The notes: a model not told the origin generated them from the sequence alone. A stretch of 16,372 bases of DNA from Phoronis ovalis (GCA_028565635.1 JAOXYB010023970.1:1-16372), one strand, 5' to 3'; positions 8,216 through 16,372 are shown, counted from the first letter of the stretch. Numbers and translations are program-made.

Positions 8216-11200
8216 CTGCAACAAGACAAGAGAATGTCTGTTAAGGCGTGTTTAAGAACTTCGCATCTGCATAGTGCAAAGGTAATACTGGAAAAGAGTG
8301 TTTTAAGTAAACAAAGATCTGTCATTATGACTGGTATATTATAGGAAGGAAGAATACAGAGCAAAAAATGCATGTAGTCTTAAAACTTCCAAACAACACT
8401 GAGATAAATGTCATACAAATAGAAGAAGTAGAAGAGTTAAACTTACCGAATTTGATCCTGAAGTACGCATTCTAGCAGGTTGATATTGATTTTTTTCTAA
8501 ACTGAATTGATCTTCTGTTGTTTTACGATATACAGGGTTATCAAAATTCATACTTCTTACATTCTTTCGTGCATAGTTGCGATATAACAGAAAACCAACC
8601 TAAATGAATAGATACATTTAGTTATAAATATAAATGATGCTCTTAGTTTCTGATTAAACATTTTTCTTTCGATACATATCAATAATTCCATACCAAAAAA
8701 GATGAGATGGTACACTAAATGATCTTTTATAAAATCATTAGCTTGTCTTACTGGAGGAGTCTATATAAGTATAAACCTAGACGGGCACTTCTTTATTTAT
8801 TTTTATACTTACCACTACACCAATCACTATAATTCCTACAAGAACACCGGATACAATTGCAGCTATAGTGCCTATACCCTGATCTTGGTTTGCAGCCTGC
8901 GGACCATCTGAAGATGTATTTAAGGTGACTGTGGTTGATACTACATCATATTTAACAGTTGTTGGATTAACAGCTACATCTGTGGAAAAAATAGTGTTCT
9001 GAGTAACAGCGCATTTGTAAAAGTCTACATTCAAGTTACAAACAACAAACAATATCTTGTGTGCTACAGAATACAACTCAGTTCATGCCAACAAGATTTA
9101 AGCATAACAGTACAAACAGTTTAATTATCACTCAGGACGAATTAAGACATGCAAAAGTGTTGTTTTATATAGTAAGAACAAAAGTATAATCCATTCTAAT
9201 CCAAATAACCATGCAAACAGAAAACGAAAACCATGCAAACAGAAACTGAAAAAAAAAAATTAGGAAGGGCGAGATTAAAGGTCGACACTTTACACAACAG
9301 ATACAAACAAAACAAAATCCAAACTAACAATGATTTTGAAGACTTTGAATCTCACCCTCAGTTGAAGCATTTATGGAAGTAGTAGTAGTAGTTTGTGACG
9401 GGTTAGTGTTTTTATCAATCTCTGTGTTTAAAGGTATGGAAGTAGTTGAGCCTGCCAAAATATCAGAAAGGTGATAAGGTCAAAGGATTAAGGAGCTAAG
9501 AAAAGTTGGTGGATTTGATGAACAAATAAGACAAGTCACCTAGCAAGAATATTATATAAATTCTCACCTTCAATGCAGCCAACGGCTTCATCAGGACAAG
9601 TGCACCTGTATTTTGCTGAAGTTGAACCAAAATGAGGAGCTGGCAAACAAATCTGGTTGGAACGACAACGTGCATTCAAGCACTGATTTATAGCATGTGG
9701 TTGACGTGTTTCATGAAACATGTGTAGGTCCATAGGAGAGTAGAGATGTTTAAGAATAACCTCAGTTGATCTATTACTAGTAGTGCCACCTACTGGATTC
9801 GTTTTGCGCACTCTCTGAATTGATTCAGATTCCCAGTCAGTCCAATAAACAAAATCTTCGAATACAGTAATGGCAAATGGATGTCTTAGATTATCCATAG
9901 ATGAAAGGACGATATAACGTTTATTTCCATTCAAATCTGAACTTGCAATTATGTGCAGCTTAGCATCAATCCAGAACAGACGGTTACTGTCATAATCTAA
10001 AATCAAGATTAAAGTAGCAATGTTAAAAATGCTACATCAACAGTACTGCTTACTTTTTATTCTACGTGATGGTGGTAAACAGCAACTTATGACCTACCCA
10101 TCACTCAAAGTACACTTTACTCCATACTCGGGCATTTTCTTTCTTTCTAAGGCCTGCTTTATGCTTTACTAAGGCTAAGTTGAAATTTAGTTAATTAATT
10201 TTACAGTACTCACCGATAGCCATTCCATTGGGCCAAACAATTTCTTTAGTTATGATAGGTGTGGAATGTGTTCCATCAAGTCCTGCTTTCTGAATTTTTG
10301 GATTTCTACCCCAATCAGTCCAGTACATCCAACCGTTCCTGGGGTCCACAACAATAGCTCGCGGCTCATCTAATACTTGACTACTGCTAATCAAAGTTTT
10401 GTTCTTTTTAGAATCAAGATTGACAACACCAATTTTGTTATAGCCAGTATCTGTCCAGTAAAGGTTATGATAAATCCAATCATAAGCGATACCATCAGGC
10501 ATGGTCACATGAACATCCACTTCGGTCTTAACAGTTGTTCCAGTAATTGTTGATGTCTGGTACAGCTTCTCCTCAGCAACATCGGACCAGTAGACAATCT
10601 TATTAACAAAATCAAAGTCAAGAGCGACAGCGCTACGAGTATCATTTACCAGAGTCTTGTATCGAGAGGTTTCAATATCAACTTCACGAATGTTGTGTCG
10701 GTTTGCAAATAGAAGTGAGGCTCCTCTTTCTGAAATTTACAATAACCAAGGTAGGAAATCATGCCTACTTAACACAATATAACACTACATTACATATGAT
10801 GGTTTCTAAAACTAACAGGAACGAACGTTCATTCATTGACATTCAAGTTCAAATATTACAGCAAAATTTTAAACAGCAGCAAATTCCTGAACTTACTAAT
10901 CAACATGCATCCATGAGGATCTTCCGGATCTACAGTGTAACCCTCCTTGCATTCACATTTGTAATGACCTTTCAAGTTGGTGCAGCTTTGAGAACAAATG
11001 CCATCATGCACTTCACACTCGTTAATATCTGAAACGATGTTGTGATGAAATAAATAAACAATTTGAAAGTAATACAACAAAGATTGATAACAGTACAGAA
11101 ACACTAAAAAGTCTTCTTTGGTGAAGACATATGCAGAATTGCAGTAAGAATATGTTCTGTTCATTTTTGTAATTAATAATACTAGGTATACCTTTACATG

Positions 11201-14059
11201 CTTTGTCACCATCAAGTTCATAGCCAGAATTACAACCACATACTGTAGTTTCATAATTAAATATACATTTTTGATGACAGCCATGGTTATCCCCAGTACA
11301 ACCATCTGAAAAAAAAAACACAATGTATATACAGTTCAGTAGACTTATTTCATCATATTAAAGTAAAGGTTTTCCATGTATTCTGGAACACTAAAATTGT
11401 TTGATGCGAAAGAATTTTGAAAATATACATTGACAGCAAGTTTTGTGTACCATAGACAGATTTTGATAACTTATAAAACAAAACCACGGGTAAATCAACA
11501 CAACTACTTACTTCTTTGAGAATTGCATTGTTCATGTTTTTCATCTTCCCAGGCGCCACATTCATTAATATTATTACATACTTGGTCCAGAGGAATACAG
11601 TGAGATCCATCTCCTGTACAGTCAAACTGAGACGAGGGGTTGCATTGGTGATGAATATCTGCAATTAAAATAATTATTTAATATACTGAAACTTGATACA
11701 ATTAGCAATTTAAGTTAGCGAGCAATACTGTGCAACGGCCAAAAACATACAAAAAATCCATAACATAGAATGCCATAAGTAACTGATTATACATTGGATA
11801 AGAGGCAATGTCACATATACTGCAAATTTGACTTACGACAACTGGCCGGTTCATCAGAGCTGTCGTCGCAATCAGGATGTCCATCACATTGTAGAATGCC
11901 TGGTATACAGATGTTATTGGCGCATTTGAACTGATCAGGACGACAAGTGACGACAGCACAACCCTCTTCGTCAGATTTATCTTTGCAGTCATAGTCACCA
12001 TCACATTTCCAGGACTTGTGAATGCATTCGCCTAGTAAAAAGTAAGCAAATAAGTCATAATTAGACAGAACCAACTGTGCACTTTCACTTTACTTAATGA
12101 ATGAGACAGATGTCTCTAAAAATATTGCTGTTAATATTCATTTGAAACACAATGCTTTCACCATTCTGTTGTCATTCAAATAATACATACCAGTCGTGTT
12201 GCAAGCAAATTCGCTTTGTGAGCAGTAGTTGGTATTAGCTTCACAATCGTGTCCGCGTTCATCACTGGAGTCATAACAATCTTGGTCTCCGTCACAAAGC
12301 CAGCGTTGTGGAATACATCGGTGGTCAGAGGTGCACTTAAACTCGCCTTGTGCACACGTAGGCTCGCCTGTAACATACAAAGTTAAAATAATTCCTCATC
12401 TTTCAATTAAATAGAGCAGAAGAAAGAAACTTAATAAGTATATTGCATAACATATAATTTTGATGTTAACAATTGCAGATTTGCGAAATACTTTTCTTTT
12501 TGAGGCTTAATTTCAATCCAATCATGTGATAATGCAATGATGAACTTACTACAATGTTCTTCATCAGTGCCATCGCCACAGTCATCGTCCTGATCACACA
12601 CCCATTTCATTGAGATACAGTGACTGTTATTGCACTTAAACTCATCAGGTGCACAGGTTAGTTCACTACAAGACAACTCATCTAAACCATCAGGGCAATC
12701 ATCCTGCCCATCGCATTTCCACTCCTCAGGGATACAAGGTTTAGATGGTCCACATGAAAACTGTTTGGGTTTGCAAGTGTTACTGTCTGGAATAAAAATT
12801 CAGTGCAGGATAAAATACATCTCATGGTTAGTAAAAGAAGTTCCTGGTTTATTATACCTCACACTAAAAGTCACAATGTGAACTAACACTTTCATACTTT
12901 GTTTTTCAAACTGAATATCAAATTTATAATGAAAATCACATTGGAAAGTATTTTTTCTTAAATTTGACCCTTCGATTCCACCAAATGAAAGGTTTGCTTT
13001 TTACCTTATGACCTCAGTGGAACACTAATAGTATTCTGCATTTGAGCCAAATGAATGGAATTTATAAAAACTTTTTTCTTTACAATATTAATATAAAAGC
13101 CTACTGTAGTGATTTAGTACAGATTGGTAACAAAAGAGGTTTAGTATATGTTGTTTGTATTTAAAGATGTGATGTTATCCTTTGGGATCATGTTTCAGAA
13201 ATACTTAAATTCACATATCAACTCAGTATAATTGGGCCCTATGTGCATTATTATGCTAGGCTACCAAGGACTGTATTTAATTTTCCATTTTCCTCATTAC
13301 TTTTTACTGAACTAAACATTTTCTGAATGAAACCATGACAGCAAGGGTATAAAATGAACCAGTGACAACATGGGTATAAAACTAGTATTCCTTCTTAAAA
13401 AGAAGTGTGAAAACAACAACATAGCAACAAACTATGTCATCAATGTACCAGGATGTACCAGGAAAGTACTCATCTATCATGGCTGTTCATGGTCACTGAA
13501 AATATTTCCAGTGCTAGTTCTGACACTATCAAAACAATTTACGTTCCCTTCTGTTGCAAAAAATTGCCCAGACCACTGAAAACAGTAACCACTTGCTTTT
13601 CTGTTAATTAAAGGCACACATCTAAACATACAAAACATCAGAAAAAACTAATTTTGCTTTCCTCTCCTTTGGTATGTATAGATTTATGAAAATACTTTAT
13701 GCTGTGTCAAGCAGTCAGTGGACTAGAACATGAGTTGGTGAAGTTTCAGTGGGTCACTCATGGGTCACATATGGTTATGAAAGTCACTACATAATGTGTT
13801 CGGAAATATAATTTTATAATTTAGAAAATCTCTTCCTGTTCCTAAATGCTGTTCAGGATAGGAATGTTCCCCCGACATGATACAGCCATACAATCGAAAT
13901 TCATTCAGCAATTAATTATTAATTAGAACTTACTGCAGGTTTCAGGGAGCTCATCCGAGTTGTTGTCACAATCTTGGTCCAAATCGCACTTCCATCGTTC
14001 TGGAATACATTTTGTGCCATTTGTACACTTGAACTCGTCATCATTGCAGATTTTGGTGG
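8165..14059 (-). CDS. LDLR: LDLR/VLDLR-family lipoprotein-type endocytic receptor (13 exons, N-terminus missing)
   Basis: Inferred exons, 5' to 3', are 14059-13934, 12786-12550, 12367-12191, 12031-11837, 11658-11512, 11305-11192, 11028-10897, 10729-10214, 9996-9568, 9451-9356, 8979-8813, 8599-8447 and 8215-8165. They give 845 residues plus stop. Domain order is LDLa1-7 (residues 4-289), EGF-A (296-330), calcium-binding EGF-B (336-372), YWTD propeller (about 377-650), EGF-C (653-688), Ser/Thr stalk (692-755), transmembrane helix (about 758-784), cytoplasmic tail with FDNPVY (797-802). This is the LDLR layout with near-identical length (human LDLR, from memory, 860 including signal peptide). 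The receptor would bind lipoprotein or yolk-type ligands at the cell surface, internalise through clathrin pits, and release ligand in acidic endosomes. Linkers between LDLa repeats are all short, unlike the longer LA4-LA5 linker of LDLR. It may be co-orthologous to LDLR, VLDLR and LRP8. Family assignment is near certain; ligand is unknown. Confidence 0.95.
8216..8446 (-). other. Receptor intron between tail exons
   Basis: Intron with donor GTAAGT next to 8447 and acceptor TTGCAG next to 8215. Nothing else is recognised. Confidence 0.7.
8447..8599 (-). CDS. Receptor exon: end of TM helix and FDNPVY internalisation motif
   Basis: Fifty-one codons, phase 0 at both ends, between acceptor CATTTAG and donor TTCG|GTAAGT. 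It encodes the last hydrophobic residues (VGFLLY), a basic stop-transfer segment (RNYARKNVR), then [15 protein letters not shown]. In the family, NPxY binds the PTB domains of ARH/Dab-type adaptors and drives clathrin-mediated endocytosis. The block is almost identical to vertebrate LDLR/VLDLR. The sequence after it ([20 protein letters not shown]) diverges. Confidence 0.93.
8813..8979 (-). CDS. Receptor exon: stalk end and transmembrane helix
   Basis: The acceptor TTTTTTCCACAG and donor GTAGTG|GTAAGT frame 55 codons after a split aspartate codon. The first part is Thr/Ser/Val rich ([19 protein letters not shown]), continuing the O-glycosylation-type stalk, with an N-glycosylation sequon (NTSS). 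From residue about 758 it becomes a membrane helix, [20 protein letters not shown], completed in the next exon. The apparent open frame extending upstream of 8979 is intron. Confidence 0.92.
8980..9355 (-). other. Receptor intron with a 22-bp tandem duplication
   Basis: Intron of 376 bases. It contains two adjacent copies of a 22-bp unit (CCATGCAAACAGAAA...) at 9209-9252 and an A-run after it. No exon-like content. Confidence 0.7.
9209..9252. repeat. 22-bp tandem duplication, two copies
   Basis: The copies at 9209-9230 and 9231-9252 differ at two or three positions and run into a poly-A stretch. Intronic, with no apparent function. Confidence 0.8.
9356..9451 (-). CDS. Receptor exon: Ser/Thr-rich O-glycosylation-type stalk
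   Basis: Thirty-one full codons, phase 1 at both ends. The acceptor is TTTTGGCAG and the donor is GAGG|GTGAGA. The encoded peptide is dominated by Thr and Ser ([10 protein letters not shown]..., [14 protein letters not shown]) with one N-glycosylation sequon. This is the equivalent of the alternatively spliced O-linked sugar exon in vertebrate LDLR, VLDLR and LRP8. Being symmetric (96 nt, phase 1-1), it could be skipped without frameshift. Five ACT codons in a row form a coding microsatellite. Confidence 0.9.
9568..9996 (-). CDS. Receptor exon: propeller second half and EGF-C
   Basis: 142 full codons, phase 1 at both ends. The acceptor is TTGATTTTAG and the donor is GAAG|GTGAGA. It starts [14 protein letters not shown], continues through [18 protein letters not shown], and then gives the third EGF repeat (CLNARC...CLPAP...CTCP...C, residues 653-688). 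Histidines in AKLH and RHPF are 24 residues apart, as for H562 and H586 of LDLR. The CLPAP...[11 protein letters not shown] stretch matches the EGF-C of the family. Two sequons include NRST. In vertebrates this region is split over several exons; here it is one. Confidence 0.95.
9997..10213 (-). other. Receptor intron inside the propeller
   Basis: Donor ATCG|GTGAGT, acceptor TTTTAG. Nothing further is recognised. Confidence 0.7.
10214..10729 (-). CDS. Receptor exon: propeller first half
   Basis: 171 full codons, phase 1 at both ends. The acceptor is TTGTAAATTTCAG and the donor is ATCG|GTGAGT. The exon begins (K)[16 protein letters not shown], the family's entry strand to the propeller. Three YWTD-class motifs follow (YWSD residue 422, YWTD 466, YWTD 511) with [17 protein letters not shown] and WPNGMAI turns. 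The six-bladed propeller mediates acid-dependent ligand displacement in LDLR. The open frame continues upstream of the first in-frame ATG at 10520, so an ATG-based ORF call misses about 70 residues. Confidence 0.95.
10897..11028 (-). CDS. Receptor exon: calcium-binding EGF-B
   Basis: 43 full codons, phase 1 at both ends. The acceptor is ATCGTTTCAG and the donor is GATTA|GTAAGT. It encodes (D)[15 protein letters not shown]...[13 protein letters not shown]...C. The D-I-N-E-C start and the N and Y positions fit the calcium-binding EGF consensus. It packs against the propeller in LDLR. Confidence 0.94.
11192..11305 (-). CDS. Receptor exon: EGF-A
   Basis: 37 full codons, phase 1 at both ends. The acceptor is a T-run ending TTTTCAG and the donor is AAAG|GTATAC. 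Six cysteines in EGF spacing: [12 protein letters not shown]...[16 protein letters not shown]. In vertebrate LDLR the equivalent repeat is where PCSK9 binds. The calcium-binding D/E-x-E/D-C start is replaced here by NGC, so calcium binding is doubtful. Confidence 0.92.
11512..11658 (-). CDS. Receptor exon: LDLa7 (atypical acidic motif)
   Basis: 48 full codons, phase 1 at both ends. The acceptor is TTAATTGCAG and the donor is AGAA|GTAAGT. Cysteine pattern CNPSSQFDC...HCIPLDQVC...ECGAWEDE...C. The usual CDGxxDCxDxSDE calcium loop is altered to [13 protein letters not shown]: the first Asp is Asn and the second is Glu, but the final DE is kept. LA7 of vertebrate LDLR also has VCN here (from memory), so this may be ancestral rather than decay. 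A frame-shifted ORF over the same bases is a shadow. Confidence 0.92.
11837..12031 (-). CDS. Receptor exon: second half of LDLa5 and LDLa6
   Basis: 64 full codons, phase 1 at both ends. The acceptor is TTTTTACTAG and the donor is TGTC|GTAAGT. It opens mid-domain with (G)[20 protein letters not shown], completing LDLa5, then LDLa6 TCRPDQFKC...[11 protein letters not shown]...[11 protein letters not shown]. Calcium-cage residues W, D, D, D and E are all present in both. The LDLa5 stretch is nearly identical to LA5 of LDLR, including its His. Confidence 0.95.
12191..12367 (-). CDS. Receptor exon: LDLa4 and first half of LDLa5
   Basis: 58 full codons, phase 1 at both ends. The acceptor is TATGTTACAG and the donor is GACTG|GTATGT. 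LDLa4 is TCAQGEFKC...[21 protein letters not shown]...C. LDLa5 starts [12 protein letters not shown] and is interrupted by the intron exactly before GECIH. NTT is a sequon. An overlapping ORF in another frame is a shadow. Confidence 0.94.
12550..12786 (-). CDS. Receptor exon: LDLa2 and LDLa3
   Basis: 78 full codons, phase 1 at both ends. The acceptor is TTTTATTCCAG and the donor is TGTA|GTAAGT. LDLa2 is TCKPKQFSC...[21 protein letters not shown], with Leu replacing the Ser of SDE. LDLa3 is [21 protein letters not shown]...[11 protein letters not shown]. The open frame extends well upstream of the only in-frame ATG, which is internal, so the start lies in an earlier exon. Confidence 0.95.
12787..13933 (-). 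other. Receptor intron (1.15 kb)
   Basis: AT-rich. It contains a short imperfect tandem duplication at 13333-13384 (shared GGGTATAAAA). No exon, RNA gene or transposon is recognised. Open frames here are short and lack LDLa cysteine patterns. Confidence 0.65.
13333..13384. repeat. Short imperfect tandem duplication
   Basis: Two roughly 26-bp units share a CCA...TGACA lead and GGGTATAAAA. Intronic. Confidence 0.55.
13934..14059 (-). CDS. Receptor first visible exon: LDLa1
   Basis: 41 full codons, phase 1 at both ends. The acceptor is TTTTTGTTGCAG and the donor is CTGCA|GTAAGT. It encodes [11 protein letters not shown]...[20 protein letters not shown]...C, a complete LDLa repeat with calcium residues. 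Two sequons (NGT, NNS) are present. The size matches the single-LA1 exon of vertebrate LDLR, and LA5 and LA7 here align with LA5 and LA7 of LDLR. One upstream exon with the signal peptide may therefore be all that is missing. Confidence 0.93.
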
Positions 14060-16262
14060 CTGCAACAAAAACAATCTTAATTTTTTTTTTCTTCAAAACT
14101 TTAAAGCTGCATTAGGATGATACTTATTCCCATTGTAGTAGAGTACCATTTACTATAATTACGAAATATCTAGCCACTGGGAAATTTTTAAGTGGTGTGA
14201 TATTGCAAACAATGCTGTGGAATAGTAAATATAACCCACCAGCCACAATTTTTTAGTATAGAGACTGCATTGTTGACATATTTGTATATACACCTGAATA
14301 TACAGCTCAAGGAAGTTCCATTTTAATTGTTCATTCATTTTTATGATAGGTGCAATGTAGATGAGATGCACAGGACTAAATGAGTAGTAAACCAGGCAAA
14401 GAAATGTAAACTAAGTTGGTGATAGATTATTTATAATGACAAAAATTTTCAGAGTTATGTATGTATTCAAAAATTCTAGGAAAAGGAGGAAAATATTGTC
14501 TCTTGGCATTTGAAAAAAGCGACGGACAACAATGTGTCCGATCAAGCTTTAATTTTCTAGAATCCATCTTGTATTCTTTTGTATACTGATTATTTCAATC
14601 TTGTGTTAATTTAGCCACTCAAATTCTACATGATTTGACAAGGATATATGTATAATTTTTTCAAGTAGGTGACCATATGAGCTCAAGTAATTACAGAGGT
14701 GTTTGGTCACTTGGTGATTGCCACAATGATGCAATAAATTAATTCATAATTATTTTGCATACGTCATATTAATATCTGCAGTGTACCCTACTTGAACTTT
14801 CTGTGATTTACAACCTCCTCAGTACAGTAAGACCACTGGTATTGAATTTGTTCTGATTGGTACAAAATGGGCTGTATTAATGCCTTATTCTGGCCTATGG
14901 CCAGGTAGCGTATTAAAAATTTCATAATTCAACAATATACACAAAGAGAACAAAAGAAGTAACAGTTAATGTACCAACAGCCTCATTATACTTTTATGGA
15001 CAAACTTTTCAAAATATTACAAAAAAAGTTGGTAACGTACACAGCTTGGATATTTTCCAGGGTTGACTGGAATAAACTGGGTTTTTCTCCAATTAAATTT
15101 AAAAATATGACAAAATATTCGTAAATGTTATTTTTCCAGGAAGTTATTAAGTACACATCATAATTTACAGTTTTAAAATACAGAGGAACAGATATTTAAA
15201 ATTTAAATATGTTCCGTTAATCACTGATTTTATGAAAAACAAAGCTGGACTGAATAACATAAAAATCTGTTAAAACAATAGATATGTTGCTGTAAAATAA
15301 TCTCCACATCATTTCATTGATAAGTTATGCTGGCATTTTGCCATTATCATATCAGACGGTATTTAGCAGCCAATCAGAGAGTTCTATTCTCACACCATAC
15401 AAAACCACAACTTCTGTTAGGAGACAAAATCAATATATAATTCCAATATGTGGAAAAATTGATTGTAACAGACCATCATCTTCCTATGTTTTACAATAAT
15501 CATCCAAGACTCCCCCTGTTTTATCACTTAACTTTCATTTTATTAAAAATATGTAACACCAGTTACTAATGTTACTTTAAAATATAGTGAATTATCTGAA
15601 GTACTGTTTGGTCCACGATGATGCTCAGAGAATATATGTTTAGCATATATTCAGAAAAATGTAAAATTTTATTTTATTTGTATCCTCAATTTCAGAACCA
15701 GATTATTTTACTATGACACTCTGCTGTTAAACCAAGTACCAAGCACTCAAAATGGCACCATATTCCTGCCAAAAAAAAATCATGAAAGATGGGTGGTTTG
15801 ATAAGGAATAACTACATAGATGCACTTTCCTTATACCTGACAACTGCAACTGATTTGTTTACAATTAAAAATTAGGCATTCCATTCCCAAGGTCTCTGGC
15901 TGTATTGTTATGTTTAGTTGGTGTTAATAAACCTAACCTAAATTATTTTAACAGGTGCTCAAAATATATGATGTTGTCAATCATCCATATTCTAGACCAG
16001 TCTTTTTATGGTTAGTCATATCATTCAATCTATTATTACAAGAACTCGCAGACAGATCTACAAATTCAGTAGGAATAAAACACAGTATGCCATGATGGCA
16101 AAGATTTTGGAAGGCACCATATCACAACATTGCTGGTTCACTGCAACTCTGACTAAATGTTATGGGATGTCAGGTTTATCTAGCCCCTTCAATGTGAACA
16201 ATAAACAAGTCTGTTTGCCAAAGTCATTGACACAGCCAAGGTGATCACCATCAATATTACAT
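14060..16262 (-). other. Receptor 5' intron (runs off the right edge)
   Basis: No further LDLa-like exon or convincing signal-peptide exon on the - strand. A good donor-like CAG|GTATAA near 15837 has no ATG in the required frame because a TAA lies just upstream. A 31-bp near-perfect palindrome is at 15185-15215 (GGAACA...TTTAAA...GTTCC). Confidence 0.55.
15185..15215. repeat. 31-bp near-perfect palindrome
   Basis: GGAACA-(G)ATATTTAAA and TTTAAATAT-GTTCC are reverse complements with one unpaired base. Could extrude a hairpin; no function suggested. Confidence 0.6.
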
Positions 16263-16372
16263 AGGCTTATTTGGTTAGCTTAGTCCCTTGGATTTAGTTT
16301 CAGGCCTACCTAACCAGCGTAGACTCGAACCGTCAATCCGCATTCGCGGACCTGTTTCCTACCATTCGAACC
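16263..16372 (-). repeat. Possible tRNA-derived SINE or tRNA-like fragment (cut by edge)
   Basis: This patch is clearly less AT-rich than its surroundings. Read on the - strand it has two B-box-like words, GGTTCGAATGG at the edge and GGTTCGAGTCT about 40 bases further on, with a TCCGC-GAAT-GCGGA hairpin between. It does not fold as a proper tRNA (no 7-base anticodon loop or matching acceptor stem visible). A SINE head is the best guess. Confidence 0.3.

Noticed and set aside
10703-11032. + strand 109-codon ORF
   Set aside because: It is antisense to the EGF-B exon and adjoining intron, with no recognisable domain.
11353-12004. Overlapping - strand ORFs in other frames over the LDLa exons
   Set aside because: They lack cysteine patterns and are frame shadows of the true exons.
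12138-12676. Single-exon ORFs with internal ATG starts as separate small LDLa proteins
   Set aside because: They are exons of one receptor: donors, acceptors and phases all join, and the ATGs are internal or intronic.
15837-15900. Signal-peptide exon for the receptor, from a CAG|GTATAA donor
   Set aside because: The required frame has a TAA upstream with no intervening ATG.
16263-16372. A genuine tRNA gene on the - strand
   Set aside because: The central hairpin loop is 4-6 bases, not 7, and no acceptor-stem pairing is visible.
1-16372. CRISPR array, bacterial operon, or toxin/defence system
   Set aside because: No regularly spaced repeats or ribosome-binding-site-led ORFs; the sequence is intron-rich animal DNA.

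Overview
The window is animal nuclear DNA. It has small exons with GT-AG boundaries, long AT-rich introns, and metazoan-specific extracellular domains (LDL-receptor class A, EGF, YWTD propeller). The AT-richness, the frequent TACATGTA-type words and the TGACCT-bearing dispersed repeats suggest a marine invertebrate, perhaps a mollusc. That taxon guess is weak, and nothing in the window proves it.

Two protein-coding genes face each other and are both cut by the window edges. On the + strand (about 293-2324) four exons join in phase into the last 124 residues of a protein. These resemble the C-terminal half of a class I SAM-dependent methyltransferase, loosely like the C-terminal methyltransferase domain of OvoA. 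On the - strand (14059 down to 8165) thirteen exons join in phase into 845 residues of an LDLR/VLDLR-family endocytic receptor. They encode seven LDLa repeats, two EGF repeats, a YWTD beta-propeller, a third EGF, a Ser/Thr-rich stalk, a transmembrane helix and a cytoplasmic tail with FDNPVY. Every splice phase closes, giving exactly 846 codons including the stop. Only the N-terminus (signal peptide, possibly one further LDLa) appears to lie beyond the right edge.

Layout: 1-292 upstream intron; 293-944 three methyltransferase-like exons; 945-2239 intron carrying a 0.7-kb foldback (1452-2157); 2240-2324 last exon; 2325-2800 3' UTR; 3395-3833 a MITE-like element with short terminal inverted repeats; 3834-4613 intergenic with a small GC-richer patch; 4614-5292 a repeat with order A-B-invA-invB; 5293-8164 the downstream flank and 3' UTR of the receptor, with an inverted-repeat element at 7368-8027; 8165-14059 receptor exons; 14060-16372 the receptor's first visible intron, ending in a tRNA/SINE-like patch.

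The most notable biology is in the receptor. In pairwise comparison from memory with vertebrate LDLR, the three histidines implicated in acid-triggered ligand release (H190 in LA5; H562 and H586 in the propeller) are all present, and the last two keep the same 24-residue spacing. The internalisation block around FDNPVY is also conserved. The propeller is packed into two exons and an intron splits LA5. I found no evidence of a wholly new molecular system. The repeat with interleaved inverted arms is the strangest non-coding structure.
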